Positions 1 through 6,965 are shown, numbered from the stretch's first letter. The stretch is 14,355 nt of DNA from WJKK01 sp964638225 (GCA_964638225.1 CAZWYL010000015.1:1-14355), one strand, 5' to 3'. Program-made: numbers and translations. The notes: generated by a model from the sequence alone, not told the origin.

Positions 1-6
1 ACAATC

Positions 7-15
7 TGTTAAAAT
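7..15 (+). promoter_or_regulatory. Extended -10 promoter of rmuC, predicted leaderless
   Basis: TGTTAAAAT reads as TG, one base, then TAAAAT (5 of 6 to consensus). The hexamer ends 6 nt before the rmuC ATG at 22, so transcription should begin at or next to the start codon. Any -35 box would lie outside the window. No Shine-Dalgarno sequence precedes the ATG, as expected of a leaderless message. The start site is inferred from spacing only. Confidence 0.6.
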
Positions 16-21
16 AGCACC

Positions 22-1104
22 ATGCTTTCTGCTCAAACAATCCTAATACTTTCAATACTTTTCCTAGGTGGCTTGGGACTTATCGCCTATTTAGTAGTAA
101 ATCAAATCAAATCTATGAAGAGTGACCTGAAAGAAGAACTCAAAGAAGACAAGGTTTTAACCCAGTGGCTCCAGGAGATGAAAAAATCCATGGACAGAAA
201 TACGGATACACTTCAAAACCAGCTCAATAAACAAAGAGAAACCCTAGACGAAGAACTCAAAAACCAGCGTTCGGCCATGAATGAGCAAACTAAGGTAATG
301 TGGGAACGCCTGGAGAAGGCTTCAGAAGTTATCGGTAATGTGCAGGAACACCTCGGAGGTTTAAATGAATTAGGAAAGGATATGAAAGATTTAAACAACA
401 TCTTAAAGTCGCCTAAGCTAAGAGGAGGTTTGGGCGAGCAATTTTTATACGAAATTTTGGAGACGTCTTTGCCCCATGATTTGTTCAGCACTCAATACAA
501 GTTCAAAAACGGAGCAACTTGTGATGCGGTTGTTTTTACAGATCAAGGAATTATCCCGGTAGATTCCAAGTTTCCCATGGAGAATTTTAAAGAAATGATA
601 ACTTCTGAATCAAACGAGAGCCGTGACAGTTTTAAGAAAAAATTTATCAAGGATGTTAAAAAAAGAATCGACGAAATTTCAGATAAGTATATTCTTCCTG
701 AGGAGGGTACAACAGAACAGGCGGTAATGTACATTCCCTCTGAAAATGTCTTTTATGATCTAATTGTGCATTCACCAAAAGTGGAAGAGTATGCACGAAG
801 GAAAAATGTTCTTATGACTTCGCCTAACACCTTTTCTTTCTTTGTAAAAACTGTTTTAGTTGCTTATCAACAGAATGAGCTAGCTAAACACGCTCAACAT
901 ATTCTTAAGGCCATTTCAGGTATTAAGGTTGAGGCAGAGAAATTTGGAAGTGATTTAGAGACCTTGTCACGGCACATTACGAATTCTTACAAGAATATGG
1001 ACAAGGTTTCCTCTTCTTATAATGACTTGTTTGGTCGTATTGAGAGAGCTCAGGATGTGGAAGATATAAAAGGCATGGATGATTTACCCGCCATAGAAGA
1101 GTAG
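22..1104 (+). CDS. rmuC: RmuC family DNA recombination protein
   Basis: A 360-aa protein with the RmuC layout. There is an N-terminal membrane anchor at about residues 6-26, a charged coiled-coil region at about 30-125, and the conserved RmuC domain (restriction-endonuclease-like fold) at about 130-335. The motif KSPKLRGGLGEQFLYEILE opens the domain, and VDSKFPMENF, MYIPSENVFYDL and TSPNTFSFFVKTVL follow. In E. coli, RmuC limits DNA inversions at short inverted repeats and is thought to act as a nuclease. The specific role here is unproven. Length is somewhat short of the E. coli protein, mostly in the termini. The ATG at 22 fits the leaderless promoter just upstream. The gene is followed by a 221-nt gap carrying the greA promoter, so it is probably its own unit or the end of one starting outside the window. 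Confidence 0.93.
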   Translation: MLSAQTILILSILFLGGLGLIAYLVVNQIKSMKSDLKEELKEDKVLTQWLQEMKKSMDRNTDTLQNQLNKQRETLDEELKNQRSAMNEQTKVMWERLEKASEVIGNVQEHLGGLNELGKDMKDLNNILKSPKLRGGLGEQFLYEILETSLPHDLFSTQYKFKNGATCDAVVFTDQGIIPVDSKFPMENFKEMITSESNESRDSFKKKFIKDVKKRIDEISDKYILPEEGTTEQAVMYIPSENVFYDLIVHSPKVEEYARRKNVLMTSPNTFSFFVKTVLVAYQQNELAKHAQHILKAISGIKVEAEKFGSDLETLSRHITNSYKNMDKVSSSYNDLFGRIERAQDVEDIKGMDDLPAIEE

Positions 1105-1110
1105 TTATTT

Positions 1111-1139
1111 TTCTAATATTTTATTTTTTGGTATTAGAG
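1111..1139 (+). terminator. Weak AT-rich hairpin after rmuC
   Basis: TTCTAATAT at 1111-1119 can pair with GTATTAGAG at 1131-1139 (seven Watson-Crick and two G-U pairs) around an 11-nt T-rich loop. It sits 7 nt after the rmuC stop, where a terminator belongs. However, the stem is almost all A-T and no T-run follows it, so it is at best a weak terminator or a 3'-end stabilising hairpin. Confidence 0.25.
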
Positions 1140-1173
1140 TTAAAGGCTGTAGATTTAGGGAATTTTATTAAAA

Positions 1174-1202
1174 TTGACAACGAAAATCAGGTTTGATAAA
1201 CT
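1174..1202 (+). promoter_or_regulatory. Sigma-70-type promoter of greA
   Basis: A perfect -35 box TTGACA at 1174-1179 is followed after 17 nt by TAAACT at 1197-1202. A TG one base upstream of the hexamer (1194-1195) makes it an extended -10 as well. This is the most complete promoter in the window. The predicted start site is about 1208-1210, giving greA an untranslated leader of about 115 nt. That is unlike the leaderless promoters elsewhere here. Confidence 0.7.
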
Positions 1203-1207
1203 TTCCC

Positions 1208-1320
1208 ATGCGTAAGCTCGCAAAATGACGCAACTTTCTTGCTGAAAAACCCTTTAGTATAAGGATTAAATAATAAGTTAGTAGTAAGTTAGTGCTCTTT
1301 TTGCTTACGTTATGAAAGGA
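1208..1320 (+). promoter_or_regulatory. Structured 5' leader of greA (candidate cis-regulatory RNA)
   Basis: The leader between the predicted start site and the greA start can fold. CGTAAGC at 1211-1217 is perfectly complementary to GCTTACG at 1303-1309, and a G-U pair extends it (1210/1310). This closes the whole leader about 5 nt before the Shine-Dalgarno sequence. Inside are two small hairpins, GCAA/TTGC (1230-1233/1239-1242) and CCTT/AAGG (1251-1254/1261-1264). They are followed by a direct repeat TAAGTTAGT at 1274-1282 and 1285-1293. The fold resembles a riboswitch-style closing helix but matches no RNA class I recognise. E. coli greA is also known to have a regulatory leader (GraL), which is precedent only, not homology. 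Confidence 0.35.
1315..1320 (+). promoter_or_regulatory. greA ribosome binding site
   Basis: AAAGGA lies 5 nt before the ATG at 1326. It is one of only a few clear Shine-Dalgarno sequences in the window and fixes the greA start. It directly follows the 3' arm of the long-range leader helix, so folding could affect access to it. Confidence 0.7.
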
Positions 1321-1325
1321 ATAAA

Positions 1326-1784
1326 ATGCCAGAAAAAGTATATATAACCCGAGAGGGTCTAGAAAAATTAAAAAAGCAGCTCACTGAGCTTAAAGAGGAG
1401 AAGAGACCTGCAGTAGCTAAAAGAATTAAGGAGGCACGTGAAATGGGTGACATTTCTGAGAACGCCGAATACGATGCTGCAAGACAGGAACAAGCTTTTA
1501 TAGAAGGTAAAATAACCGAACTTGAAGAAGTTATAAAAAATGCAGAGGTTGTTGAAAAAGGTGAGGATGGAGTAGTTCATGTTGGAGCTAAAGTGACAGT
1601 TCATATTGAAGGACAGGAAGAGACCTTCCATATTGTAGGTGCGCATGAAGCAAATCCCATGGAAAACAAGATATCACACGAATCTCCTTTAGGATCAGCA
1701 CTTATGGGTAAAGGTGTAGGAGAGACTTTTGAAGTAGAAGCTCCTATCGGTAACTTAACTTATAAGATAACTCAAGTTGAATAA
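1326..1784 (+). CDS. greA: Transcription elongation factor GreA
   Basis: A 152-aa protein of typical GreA length. It rescues backtracked RNA polymerase by stimulating cleavage of the nascent RNA 3' end in the secondary channel. The N-terminal antiparallel coiled coil spans about residues 1-75. Its tip carries the family signature GDISENAEYDAA at 41-52, with the acidic residues (D42, E45) that position the catalytic metal in GreA. The C-terminal FKBP-like domain follows, with SPLGSALMGKGVGETFEVEAP near the end. The gene has its own promoter, structured leader and Shine-Dalgarno sequence, and a terminator-like hairpin directly after it. It therefore appears to be a single-gene unit. Confidence 0.97.
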   Translation: MPEKVYITREGLEKLKKQLTELKEEKRPAVAKRIKEAREMGDISENAEYDAARQEQAFIEGKITELEEVIKNAEVVEKGEDGVVHVGAKVTVHIEGQEETFHIVGAHEANPMENKISHESPLGSALMGKGVGETFEVEAPIGNLTYKITQVE

Positions 1785-1798
1785 TTCATACTTTAATT

Positions 1799-1827
1799 TC
1801 TAGAACAAGTGAATTCTTAGATTTTTT
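1799..1827 (+). terminator. Rho-independent terminator of greA
   Basis: TCTAGAA at 1799-1805 pairs with TTC(T)TAGA at 1814-1821, leaving one bulged T and an 8-nt loop. A run of six T follows at 1822-1827. The stem is AT-rich and modest, but the position (15 nt after the greA stop and just before the lysS promoter) and the T-run fit an intrinsic terminator. Confidence 0.5.
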
Positions 1828-1830
1828 GCC

Positions 1831-1859
1831 TTGAATAAACCCGTTATTTGTGGTTTTAT
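1831..1859 (+). promoter_or_regulatory. Promoter of the lysS operon, predicted leaderless
   Basis: TTGAAT at 1831-1836 is spaced 17 nt from TTTTAT at 1854-1859. TG lies one base upstream of the hexamer (1851-1852). The hexamer ends exactly 6 nt before the ATG at 1866, the same geometry as at rmuC and at the gene starting at 10644. The -10 hexamer itself is weak (4 of 6), so the call rests on the combination of -35, spacer, TG and distance to the ATG. Confidence 0.5.
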
Positions 1860-1865
1860 ATCTTC

Positions 1866-3368
1866 ATGTCAACACTCGCAGATTTAAGAGATGTACGTCT
1901 TGAAAAACTGGATAAATTAAAAGAGTTGGGAATTAATCCCTATCCGGCAAAGTCTTATAAAAATATTTCAAATTGTGAAATATTGGAAGAGTTTGAAGAA
2001 TATGAGGGCAGAGAAGTTGTAGCTGCAGGGCGTATCATTTCATTTAGAGAACATGGGAGTCTTATTTTTACGGATATCCAAGATGCTTCAGGCATAGTCC
2101 AGCTTTTTATAAGAGAAGACACTTATCAGGGTGGGGATTATTCTTTTAACGAATTAAAATTTTCGGACTTTGAATTGCTGGATACTGGTGATTTTGTTGA
2201 GGCTAAGGGTGAGGTAATTAAAACCAAAAGAGGCGAGATCTCAATTAACGTAAAGAGTTTAAGGCTTTTAACAAAGACTTTAAGACCTCTTCCTTTAAAT
2301 TGGGAAGGTTTAAAAGATAAGGAAGTTCGTCTGCGCCGCCGCTATGTTGATACAAATGTAAACCGAGAGGTTTTTGACCGCTTTATTAGACGATCTAAAT
2401 TTTGGGAAGCGCATCGTAGGTTTTTTTCTGAGCATGGCTTTTTGGAAATGCCCATTCCAGTTTTAGAGAATGTTCCAGGAGGTGCTGATGCCAAGCCCTT
2501 CCAAACCCACATGGATGCTATTGATCAGGATTTTTATTTAAGAATTTCTCATGAACTTTATTTAAAGAGATTGGTTGGCGGCGGATATGAGAAGGTCTAT
2601 TCCATAGGTAAAAGGTTTAGGAATGAAGGTTTATCTGACGAGCACCTTCCCGAGCATAACGCTATGGAATTTTATTGGGCGTATGCAGATTGGAGAGAAG
2701 GTATGGAATTTGTTAGAGACCTTTTTGATTTTATCCTTGAGGAAGTTTATGAAGGTAAGAAAAAGTTTGAGATCAGGGGCTTTGAGGTAGATTTTTCAGC
2801 GGGGTGGGAAGAACTCGATTTCCGAAAAATCATGAAAGAGGAGTACGATATAGATGTTTATACAGTGACTTTAAAGGAAATAAAAAATCTACTAGCTGCA
2901 CACGACATAAAAAAGGATTTTGAGGTTAATATAGTTCGAGGAGTTGATTATCTTTGGAAAAAATTGAGGCAGACCATAGGCGGACCTGCTTTTTTGGTGA
3001 ATCATCCTAAGTATTTATCTCCTTTATCTAAATCCCGGGCAGATAACCCCGCAATAACGGAAAGATTTCAACCGATAATTGCCGGTTCGGAGTTGGGCAA
3101 TGGTTGGTCTGAATTAAACGATCCTTTGGATCAACTAGAGCGTTTTAGAAAACAGCAGGCCATGCGAGATGCTGGTGATGAAGAAGCCCAATTTATGGAT
3201 ATAGATTTTGTGGAGATGCTGGAATATGGAATGCCCCCTACATTCGGCTATGGCCATTCTGAAAGGGTTTTTTGGTTCTTGGAAAATGTTTCTGCACGTG
3301 AAGGCGTTCCGTTCCCTCAGTTAAAATATGAATTAGATGAAACAACCAGGAAGATATATAATTTATAA
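1866..3368 (+). CDS. lysS: Lysyl-tRNA synthetase, class II
   Basis: A 500-aa class II LysRS that attaches lysine to tRNA-Lys. The N-terminal OB-fold anticodon-binding domain is seen around GRIISFREHGSLIFTDIQD. The class II core follows. Motif 1 lies near FWEAHRRFFSEHGFLEMPIP, motif 2 is FRNEG (251-255) with a variant tail SDEHLPEHNAMEFYWAYAD, and the lysine pocket segment is GSELGNGWSELNDP. Motif 3, GYGHSER (about 461-467), is diverged from the usual GxGxGxDR but keeps the class-defining Arg. The ATG at 1866 is preferred over an in-frame TTG at 1848, because the TTG lies inside the promoter spacer and has no Shine-Dalgarno sequence. It heads a probable six-gene operon. The motif variants look like the CPR form of the enzyme rather than decay. 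Confidence 0.95.
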   Translation: MSTLADLRDVRLEKLDKLKELGINPYPAKSYKNISNCEILEEFEEYEGREVVAAGRIISFREHGSLIFTDIQDASGIVQLFIREDTYQGGDYSFNELKFSDFELLDTGDFVEAKGEVIKTKRGEISINVKSLRLLTKTLRPLPLNWEGLKDKEVRLRRRYVDTNVNREVFDRFIRRSKFWEAHRRFFSEHGFLEMPIPVLENVPGGADAKPFQTHMDAIDQDFYLRISHELYLKRLVGGGYEKVYSIGKRFRNEGLSDEHLPEHNAMEFYWAYADWREGMEFVRDLFDFILEEVYEGKKKFEIRGFEVDFSAGWEELDFRKIMKEEYDIDVYTVTLKEIKNLLAAHDIKKDFEVNIVRGVDYLWKKLRQTIGGPAFLVNHPKYLSPLSKSRADNPAITERFQPIIAGSELGNGWSELNDPLDQLERFRKQQAMRDAGDEEAQFMDIDFVEMLEYGMPPTFGYGHSERVFWFLENVSAREGVPFPQLKYELDETTRKIYNL

Positions 3369-3373
3369 AAACT

Positions 3374-3382
3374 GGAAAGGAG
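3374..3382 (+). promoter_or_regulatory. Strong ribosome binding site of the 60-aa gene
   Basis: GGAAAGGAG lies 6 nt before the ATG at 3389. It is the best Shine-Dalgarno match in the window. It supports the small downstream frame as a real gene, since several neighbours in the same operon have none. Confidence 0.75.
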
Positions 3383-3388
3383 AAATTA

Positions 3389-3571
3389 ATGTTAAGAAAA
3401 TCAAGTTCGGAAAATGAAAAAGAAATAGATGAAGTTGCTGAGAATTTAAAAGGAGTAGGATTTAGTGGAGGGAAAGAACTAGGTTCTGCTGTTGAGGAAG
3501 TACGCCCTAAAAAAGAGAGCTTTTTCACCACATTAAAGGAAAAAATTTCTCGGTTTTTTGGATCAAAATAA
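3389..3571 (+). CDS. Small hypothetical protein (60 aa)
   Basis: I do not recognise this family. The first 45 residues are polar and acidic, with a glycine-containing stretch (GVGFSGGKELGS), and look poorly structured. The last 17 residues (ESFFTTLKEKISRFFGS) could form a basic amphipathic helix with paired Phe at both ends, as in peripheral membrane-binding or protein-docking tails. There is no signal peptide or membrane segment. The gene lies 20 nt after lysS and 21 nt before the HD-domain gene, in the same direction, with the strongest Shine-Dalgarno sequence in the window. That suggests it is translated well. Membrane association is an inference from helix character only. Confidence 0.7.
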   Translation: MLRKSSSENEKEIDEVAENLKGVGFSGGKELGSAVEEVRPKKESFFTTLKEKISRFFGSK

Positions 3572-3592
3572 ATAAGCTTGAAATATTAAGAA

Positions 3593-4138
3593 ATGATTAG
3601 TTGTCAAGAGGCCCATACAATCTTAGAAAAACACGTAAGTGATGAATATCAGCTGTTGCACGCTCTTATGGTTGCTGCTGCTATGGAGGCTTATGCTCAA
3701 GAATTGGGCGAAGATGAGGATTTGTGGTACATAACAGGTCTTTTGCATGACCTCGATTATGAAGAGTTTCCTGACACACACCCAATGGAGTCTTTGTATT
3801 GGCTTAGTGAAGTAGATGTTCCGGAAGAGTTGATTCATGCTGTAGAATCTCACGCTTATGAAATTACAGGTGTAGAACCCGAGACTCCTCTTGCAGCGGG
3901 TTTGATTGCTGTGGATGAATTGTCAGGATTTCTGTATGCATATTCCTTAATGCGTCCCTCCGGTTTTGAAGGAATGAAGGCCTCTAAAGTATTGAAGAAA
4001 CTAAAGGACGCGGCTTTTGCAGCTAAGATTTCCAGAGAGGATATTTCGTATGGAATAGAAAATTTTGAGGTAGATCCCGAGGAACACATAGAGTTTTTGA
4101 TAGAAGTTTTTAATTCTTTGCCAGAACTAGAAAAATAA
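3593..4138 (+). CDS. HD-domain predicted metal-dependent phosphohydrolase
   Basis: A 181-aa soluble protein with the full HD metal-binding signature: H23 (YQLLHALM), H52-D53 (GLLHDLDY), H87 (AVESHAY) and D108 (AVDELSG). HD enzymes hydrolyse phosphoester bonds, often in nucleotides, but the substrate here cannot be told from sequence. The C-terminal part is helical and acidic with no second domain. No Shine-Dalgarno sequence precedes the ATG. The gene lies 21 nt after the 60-aa gene and its stop codon directly abuts the serS start (TAA then ATG), so the two are probably translationally coupled. A nucleotide-housekeeping role next to tRNA charging is possible but unproven. Confidence 0.88.
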   Translation: MISCQEAHTILEKHVSDEYQLLHALMVAAAMEAYAQELGEDEDLWYITGLLHDLDYEEFPDTHPMESLYWLSEVDVPEELIHAVESHAYEITGVEPETPLAAGLIAVDELSGFLYAYSLMRPSGFEGMKASKVLKKLKDAAFAAKISREDISYGIENFEVDPEEHIEFLIEVFNSLPELEK

Positions 4139-5473
4139 ATGCTAGATATAGATTTTATAAGAAAAAACACTTCTCAGGTAAAGGAGGCAATTGTCCAGAA
4201 GAATTTGGAAGGTGAGGTGGATGTTGATGAAATTCTTAAGTTAGATAAATTATATAGAGAGCAGCTTCATTTGGTTGAGACTAAGAGGAATCTGCGTAAC
4301 CAGCTTTCTGAAGACATTGCTCAGGTAAAAGATGAGTCTTCGAGAGAAGAGCTAATAGGGGAGGCCACAGCAGTAAAGGAAGATTTAAAAGATTTGGAGG
4401 TAGAGTTGGAAGATTATGAAGCCAAGCTAGAAAAACTGCTTTTGCAGGTTCCTAATGCTATTCATCCGGAGGTTCCTATAGGTGAGGATGAAAGTGACAA
4501 CAAAGTTTTGTATAAAGTGGGAGAACCTCCTGTATTTAATTTTATTCCCAAGGATCATATGGAATTGGGTGAAGCTATGGAATTGATAGATACTGAAATC
4601 TCGGCGAAAGTCTCCGGTTCTCGCTTTAATTACCTAAAAAATGAAGCAGTTCTTTTGCAGTTTGCTCTGGTAAATTATACTTTTGACGTTCTGACAGACC
4701 CAAAAATAATTACTAAGCTGGCAGATAAGACTGGCAATCCTTCAAACAAAACTTTTATTCCAATAATTCCTCCTCTCATGATTAGAGGTGACGTGGCCAA
4801 GAAAATGGCCCGCTTTTCTCCTATTGAAGACCGTTATTATTTTCCAGAAGATGATCTTATGCTGGTAGGGAGTGCAGAACATAGCATAGGACCAATGTTT
4901 ATGGATAAAATTATAGATCACAAGGAATTTCCTTTACGTTTTATTGGTTATTCTACTGCTTTTCGAAGAGAGGCCGGTTCTTATGGCAAGGATACACAGG
5001 GGATTTTACGACGTCATCAGTTTGATAAGCTGGAAATTGAGTCATTTACTACTGCCGAGACGGGTTTGGTAGAGCAGGACTTTCTTATTGCAATCCAAGA
5101 ATATTTGGTTCAACAATTGAAAATCCCATATCAAGTGGTGATACTTTGTTCCGGAGATATGGGCAAACCCGATTACCGGCAAATTGATATTGAATGCTAC
5201 ATGCCAGGACAGGAAAGATACAGAGAAACGCACACTTCGGACTACATGACTGATTATCAAGCAAGAAGACTTAACACCCGCTATCGTGACAAAGAAGGAG
5301 AAACCCACGCTGTTCACATGAACGACGCAACCGCTTTTGCAATAGGAAGAACTTTAATTGCTATTTTTGAGAACTATCAGCAAAAAGATGGTTCTATATT
5401 AATTCCCGAAGTTTTGCGCCCCTATCTAGGTGGACAAGAAAGAATCTCTCGTTCTAAAATAGAAGAGAAATAA
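4139..5473 (+). CDS. serS: Seryl-tRNA synthetase
   Basis: A 444-aa class II synthetase that charges tRNA-Ser. The N-terminal domain opens with MLDIDFIRKNTSQVKEAI and forms the long tRNA-binding coiled coil at about residues 30-105. The catalytic core has motif 2 FRREAGSYGKDTQGILRRHQF (from residue 275) and motif 3 AIGRTLIAIFENYQ (from 401). The segment after it, IPEVLRPYLGG, is canonical. The usual TAE serine-pocket motif is SAE here (245-247). The usual TLNGSGLAVGR segment reads HMNDATAFAIGR, and the usual SCSNFTDFQ segment reads THTSDYMTDYQ. These substitutions match my recollection of CPR SerRS proteins and all class II catalytic motifs are kept, so an active enzyme is likely. The start abuts the preceding stop, and the next gene begins 2 nt after its stop. 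Confidence 0.95.
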   Translation: MLDIDFIRKNTSQVKEAIVQKNLEGEVDVDEILKLDKLYREQLHLVETKRNLRNQLSEDIAQVKDESSREELIGEATAVKEDLKDLEVELEDYEAKLEKLLLQVPNAIHPEVPIGEDESDNKVLYKVGEPPVFNFIPKDHMELGEAMELIDTEISAKVSGSRFNYLKNEAVLLQFALVNYTFDVLTDPKIITKLADKTGNPSNKTFIPIIPPLMIRGDVAKKMARFSPIEDRYYFPEDDLMLVGSAEHSIGPMFMDKIIDHKEFPLRFIGYSTAFRREAGSYGKDTQGILRRHQFDKLEIESFTTAETGLVEQDFLIAIQEYLVQQLKIPYQVVILCSGDMGKPDYRQIDIECYMPGQERYRETHTSDYMTDYQARRLNTRYRDKEGETHAVHMNDATAFAIGRTLIAIFENYQQKDGSILIPEVLRPYLGGQERISRSKIEEK

Positions 5474-5475
5474 TT

Positions 5476-6171
5476 ATGTCGGTTTTTGATGGAATTAAGC
5501 TACCAGAAGTAATATTTGAAACATCCTCTAAGTATAATAAATCCATAAAAGTTCTTAAGGTTAAGGATGTTTTAAAATTAAGCGTCAACAACTTTGTACA
5601 GTCTCTCAGCAAGAATTCTAAAGCAGCGCCGCGCCTTTGCTGGGGTCAAGCTGTGGATATAATCAAGGAGGAATCAGAAGAAGTAGAAGTAGAAAATATT
5701 CTGGTGTTAGGGCTGGGCGGAGGAACTATGCAGCACATGCTTAGGAGAGAATTTACTGATGCTTATATAGTTAGTGTGGAGATAGATCCGGTTATTGTTG
5801 ATATAGCGAGGGAATACTTTGACTTGGACTCTCTGGAAAATCATAGGGTTATAGTCGAAGATGCTTTACGTTTTGTTGTGGAGCCTGCAGAGCATGGCTT
5901 TAAAGAAAATTTCTTCGATGTCGTTGTTGTAGATACAATTCTTGGTGATGAGTTTCCGGATTTAGCTAAATCAGGTAATTTCTTGAATGCTGTGAAGAAG
6001 TTGCTTGTGCCTGGGGGTTTGGTTTTATTTAACCGAATTTACCTTGAAGATTATCAGGAGAGTGCTAATATTTTTGTTGATTATGTGGGCAATTTCTTTG
6101 AAGGTGTGAATACAAAAGTAGTCGCCGGCTATACGAATTCGGATAATATTTTAATTTACGGCCGTTCCTAA
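5476..6171 (+). CDS. Spermidine-synthase-like SAM-dependent methyltransferase-fold protein
   Basis: A 231-aa protein with a Rossmann-type aminopropyltransferase/methyltransferase fold. The glycine-rich cofactor loop is LGLGGGTMQ (about 77-85). The acidic ribose-binding segment is SVEIDPVIVDIAREYF, with EIDP at about 102-105. A VEDALRF segment follows at about 127-133. This layout is that of spermidine synthase. After strand four it has FFDVVVVDTILGDEFP, where true polyamine synthases carry a DSSDP-like catalytic segment. Spermidine synthesis is therefore doubtful, and another aminopropyl- or methyl-transfer, or a non-catalytic role, is possible. No N-terminal beta-hairpin domain of SpeE is obvious. 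It is coupled to serS (2-nt gap) and overlaps the uppP start by one base (TAATG). Confidence 0.8.
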   Translation: MSVFDGIKLPEVIFETSSKYNKSIKVLKVKDVLKLSVNNFVQSLSKNSKAAPRLCWGQAVDIIKEESEEVEVENILVLGLGGGTMQHMLRREFTDAYIVSVEIDPVIVDIAREYFDLDSLENHRVIVEDALRFVVEPAEHGFKENFFDVVVVDTILGDEFPDLAKSGNFLNAVKKLLVPGGLVLFNRIYLEDYQESANIFVDYVGNFFEGVNTKVVAGYTNSDNILIYGRS

Positions 6172-6965
6172 TGTCTCTCTTTCAAGCTGTTGTTTTAGGT
6201 CTGGTGCAGGGGTTGACCGAGTTCTTACCTGTTTCCTCTTCCGCGCATCTTGTGATTATTCCTGAAGTTTTTGGTTGGGAAGGCCACTCTTTGGTTTTTG
6301 ATACTACGTTACATCTAGGGACTTCTTTAGCCGTTTTGATTTATTTTTGGAATGATCTTGTTTTAATTCTTAAAAATATTAGAGATTGGTGGTTGAAGCT
6401 TTTCTTGGGTGCTCTTCCCGCGGGTTTGTTAGGCCTTTTTTTAACTAATTTTTTGGGAGGTTATTTTAGAAGTACAGAGTATGTAATTTTATTTTTGATT
6501 TTGGGAAGTGTGTTAATGTGGCTGGCCGAGAGATTATCTGTTGAGAAGGTAAAAGAAGAAGAAATCGAGGAGCATATTATAAAAAGGATAAGTTCATTAA
6601 AGAGTTTGAGAATAGGTTTATTTCAGGCTTTGGCTCTATTTCCGGGATTTTCTCGTTCCGGCTCTACAATTTCCGGAGGGATGTTATCCGGTCTTTCACG
6701 TAAGAAGTCAGCCCGATTTTCTTTCTTACTTTCTATCCCCTTGGTATGGGCTGCGGGATTTTATGAATTTACTAAAGTATCTTTTTTAGCTGTTTCGGAA
6801 GATTGGATAGTTCCTTTGATTGTTGGCTTTTCGGTTAGTTTCTTAGTTGGTTTTCTTTGCATAAAGTTATTTATGAAGTTCATAGCAAAAAGTACTTTAA
6901 AGCCTTTTATTTTTTATCGGATATTTCTGGCTGTTGTTTTAATGCTTTTTCTGTTTGTTGTCTAG
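6171..6965 (+). CDS. uppP: Undecaprenyl-diphosphatase (UppP/BacA)
   Basis: A 264-aa integral membrane enzyme that dephosphorylates undecaprenyl pyrophosphate, regenerating the lipid carrier for peptidoglycan and surface glycan synthesis. Family members also confer bacitracin resistance. Both signature motifs are present: the Glu/Ser-rich EFLPVSSSAHL near the N-terminus (about 17-27) and PGFSRSGSTISGGML (from 158). The predicted membrane helices cover most of the chain, with a charged loop at about 120-145. The length is normal. The ATG overlaps the preceding TAA by one base, with no Shine-Dalgarno sequence, so translation probably depends on reinitiation. It is the last gene of the lysS operon. 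Confidence 0.96.
   Translation: MSLFQAVVLGLVQGLTEFLPVSSSAHLVIIPEVFGWEGHSLVFDTTLHLGTSLAVLIYFWNDLVLILKNIRDWWLKLFLGALPAGLLGLFLTNFLGGYFRSTEYVILFLILGSVLMWLAERLSVEKVKEEEIEEHIIKRISSLKSLRIGLFQALALFPGFSRSGSTISGGMLSGLSRKKSARFSFLLSIPLVWAAGFYEFTKVSFLAVSEDWIVPLIVGFSVSFLVGFLCIKLFMKFIAKSTLKPFIFYRIFLAVVLMLFLFVV

Noticed and set aside
213..491. Antisense open frames inside rmuC, greA, lysS, secA and others
   Set aside because: They lie opposite strongly conserved coding sequence, lack ribosome sites and resemble no protein family. They are shadows of the real genes.
1848..1865. TTG at 1848 as the lysS start, adding six residues
   Set aside because: It lies inside the predicted promoter spacer, has no Shine-Dalgarno sequence, and the extra residues WFYIF are unlike a LysRS N-terminus. 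The ATG at 1866 fits the leaderless geometry.
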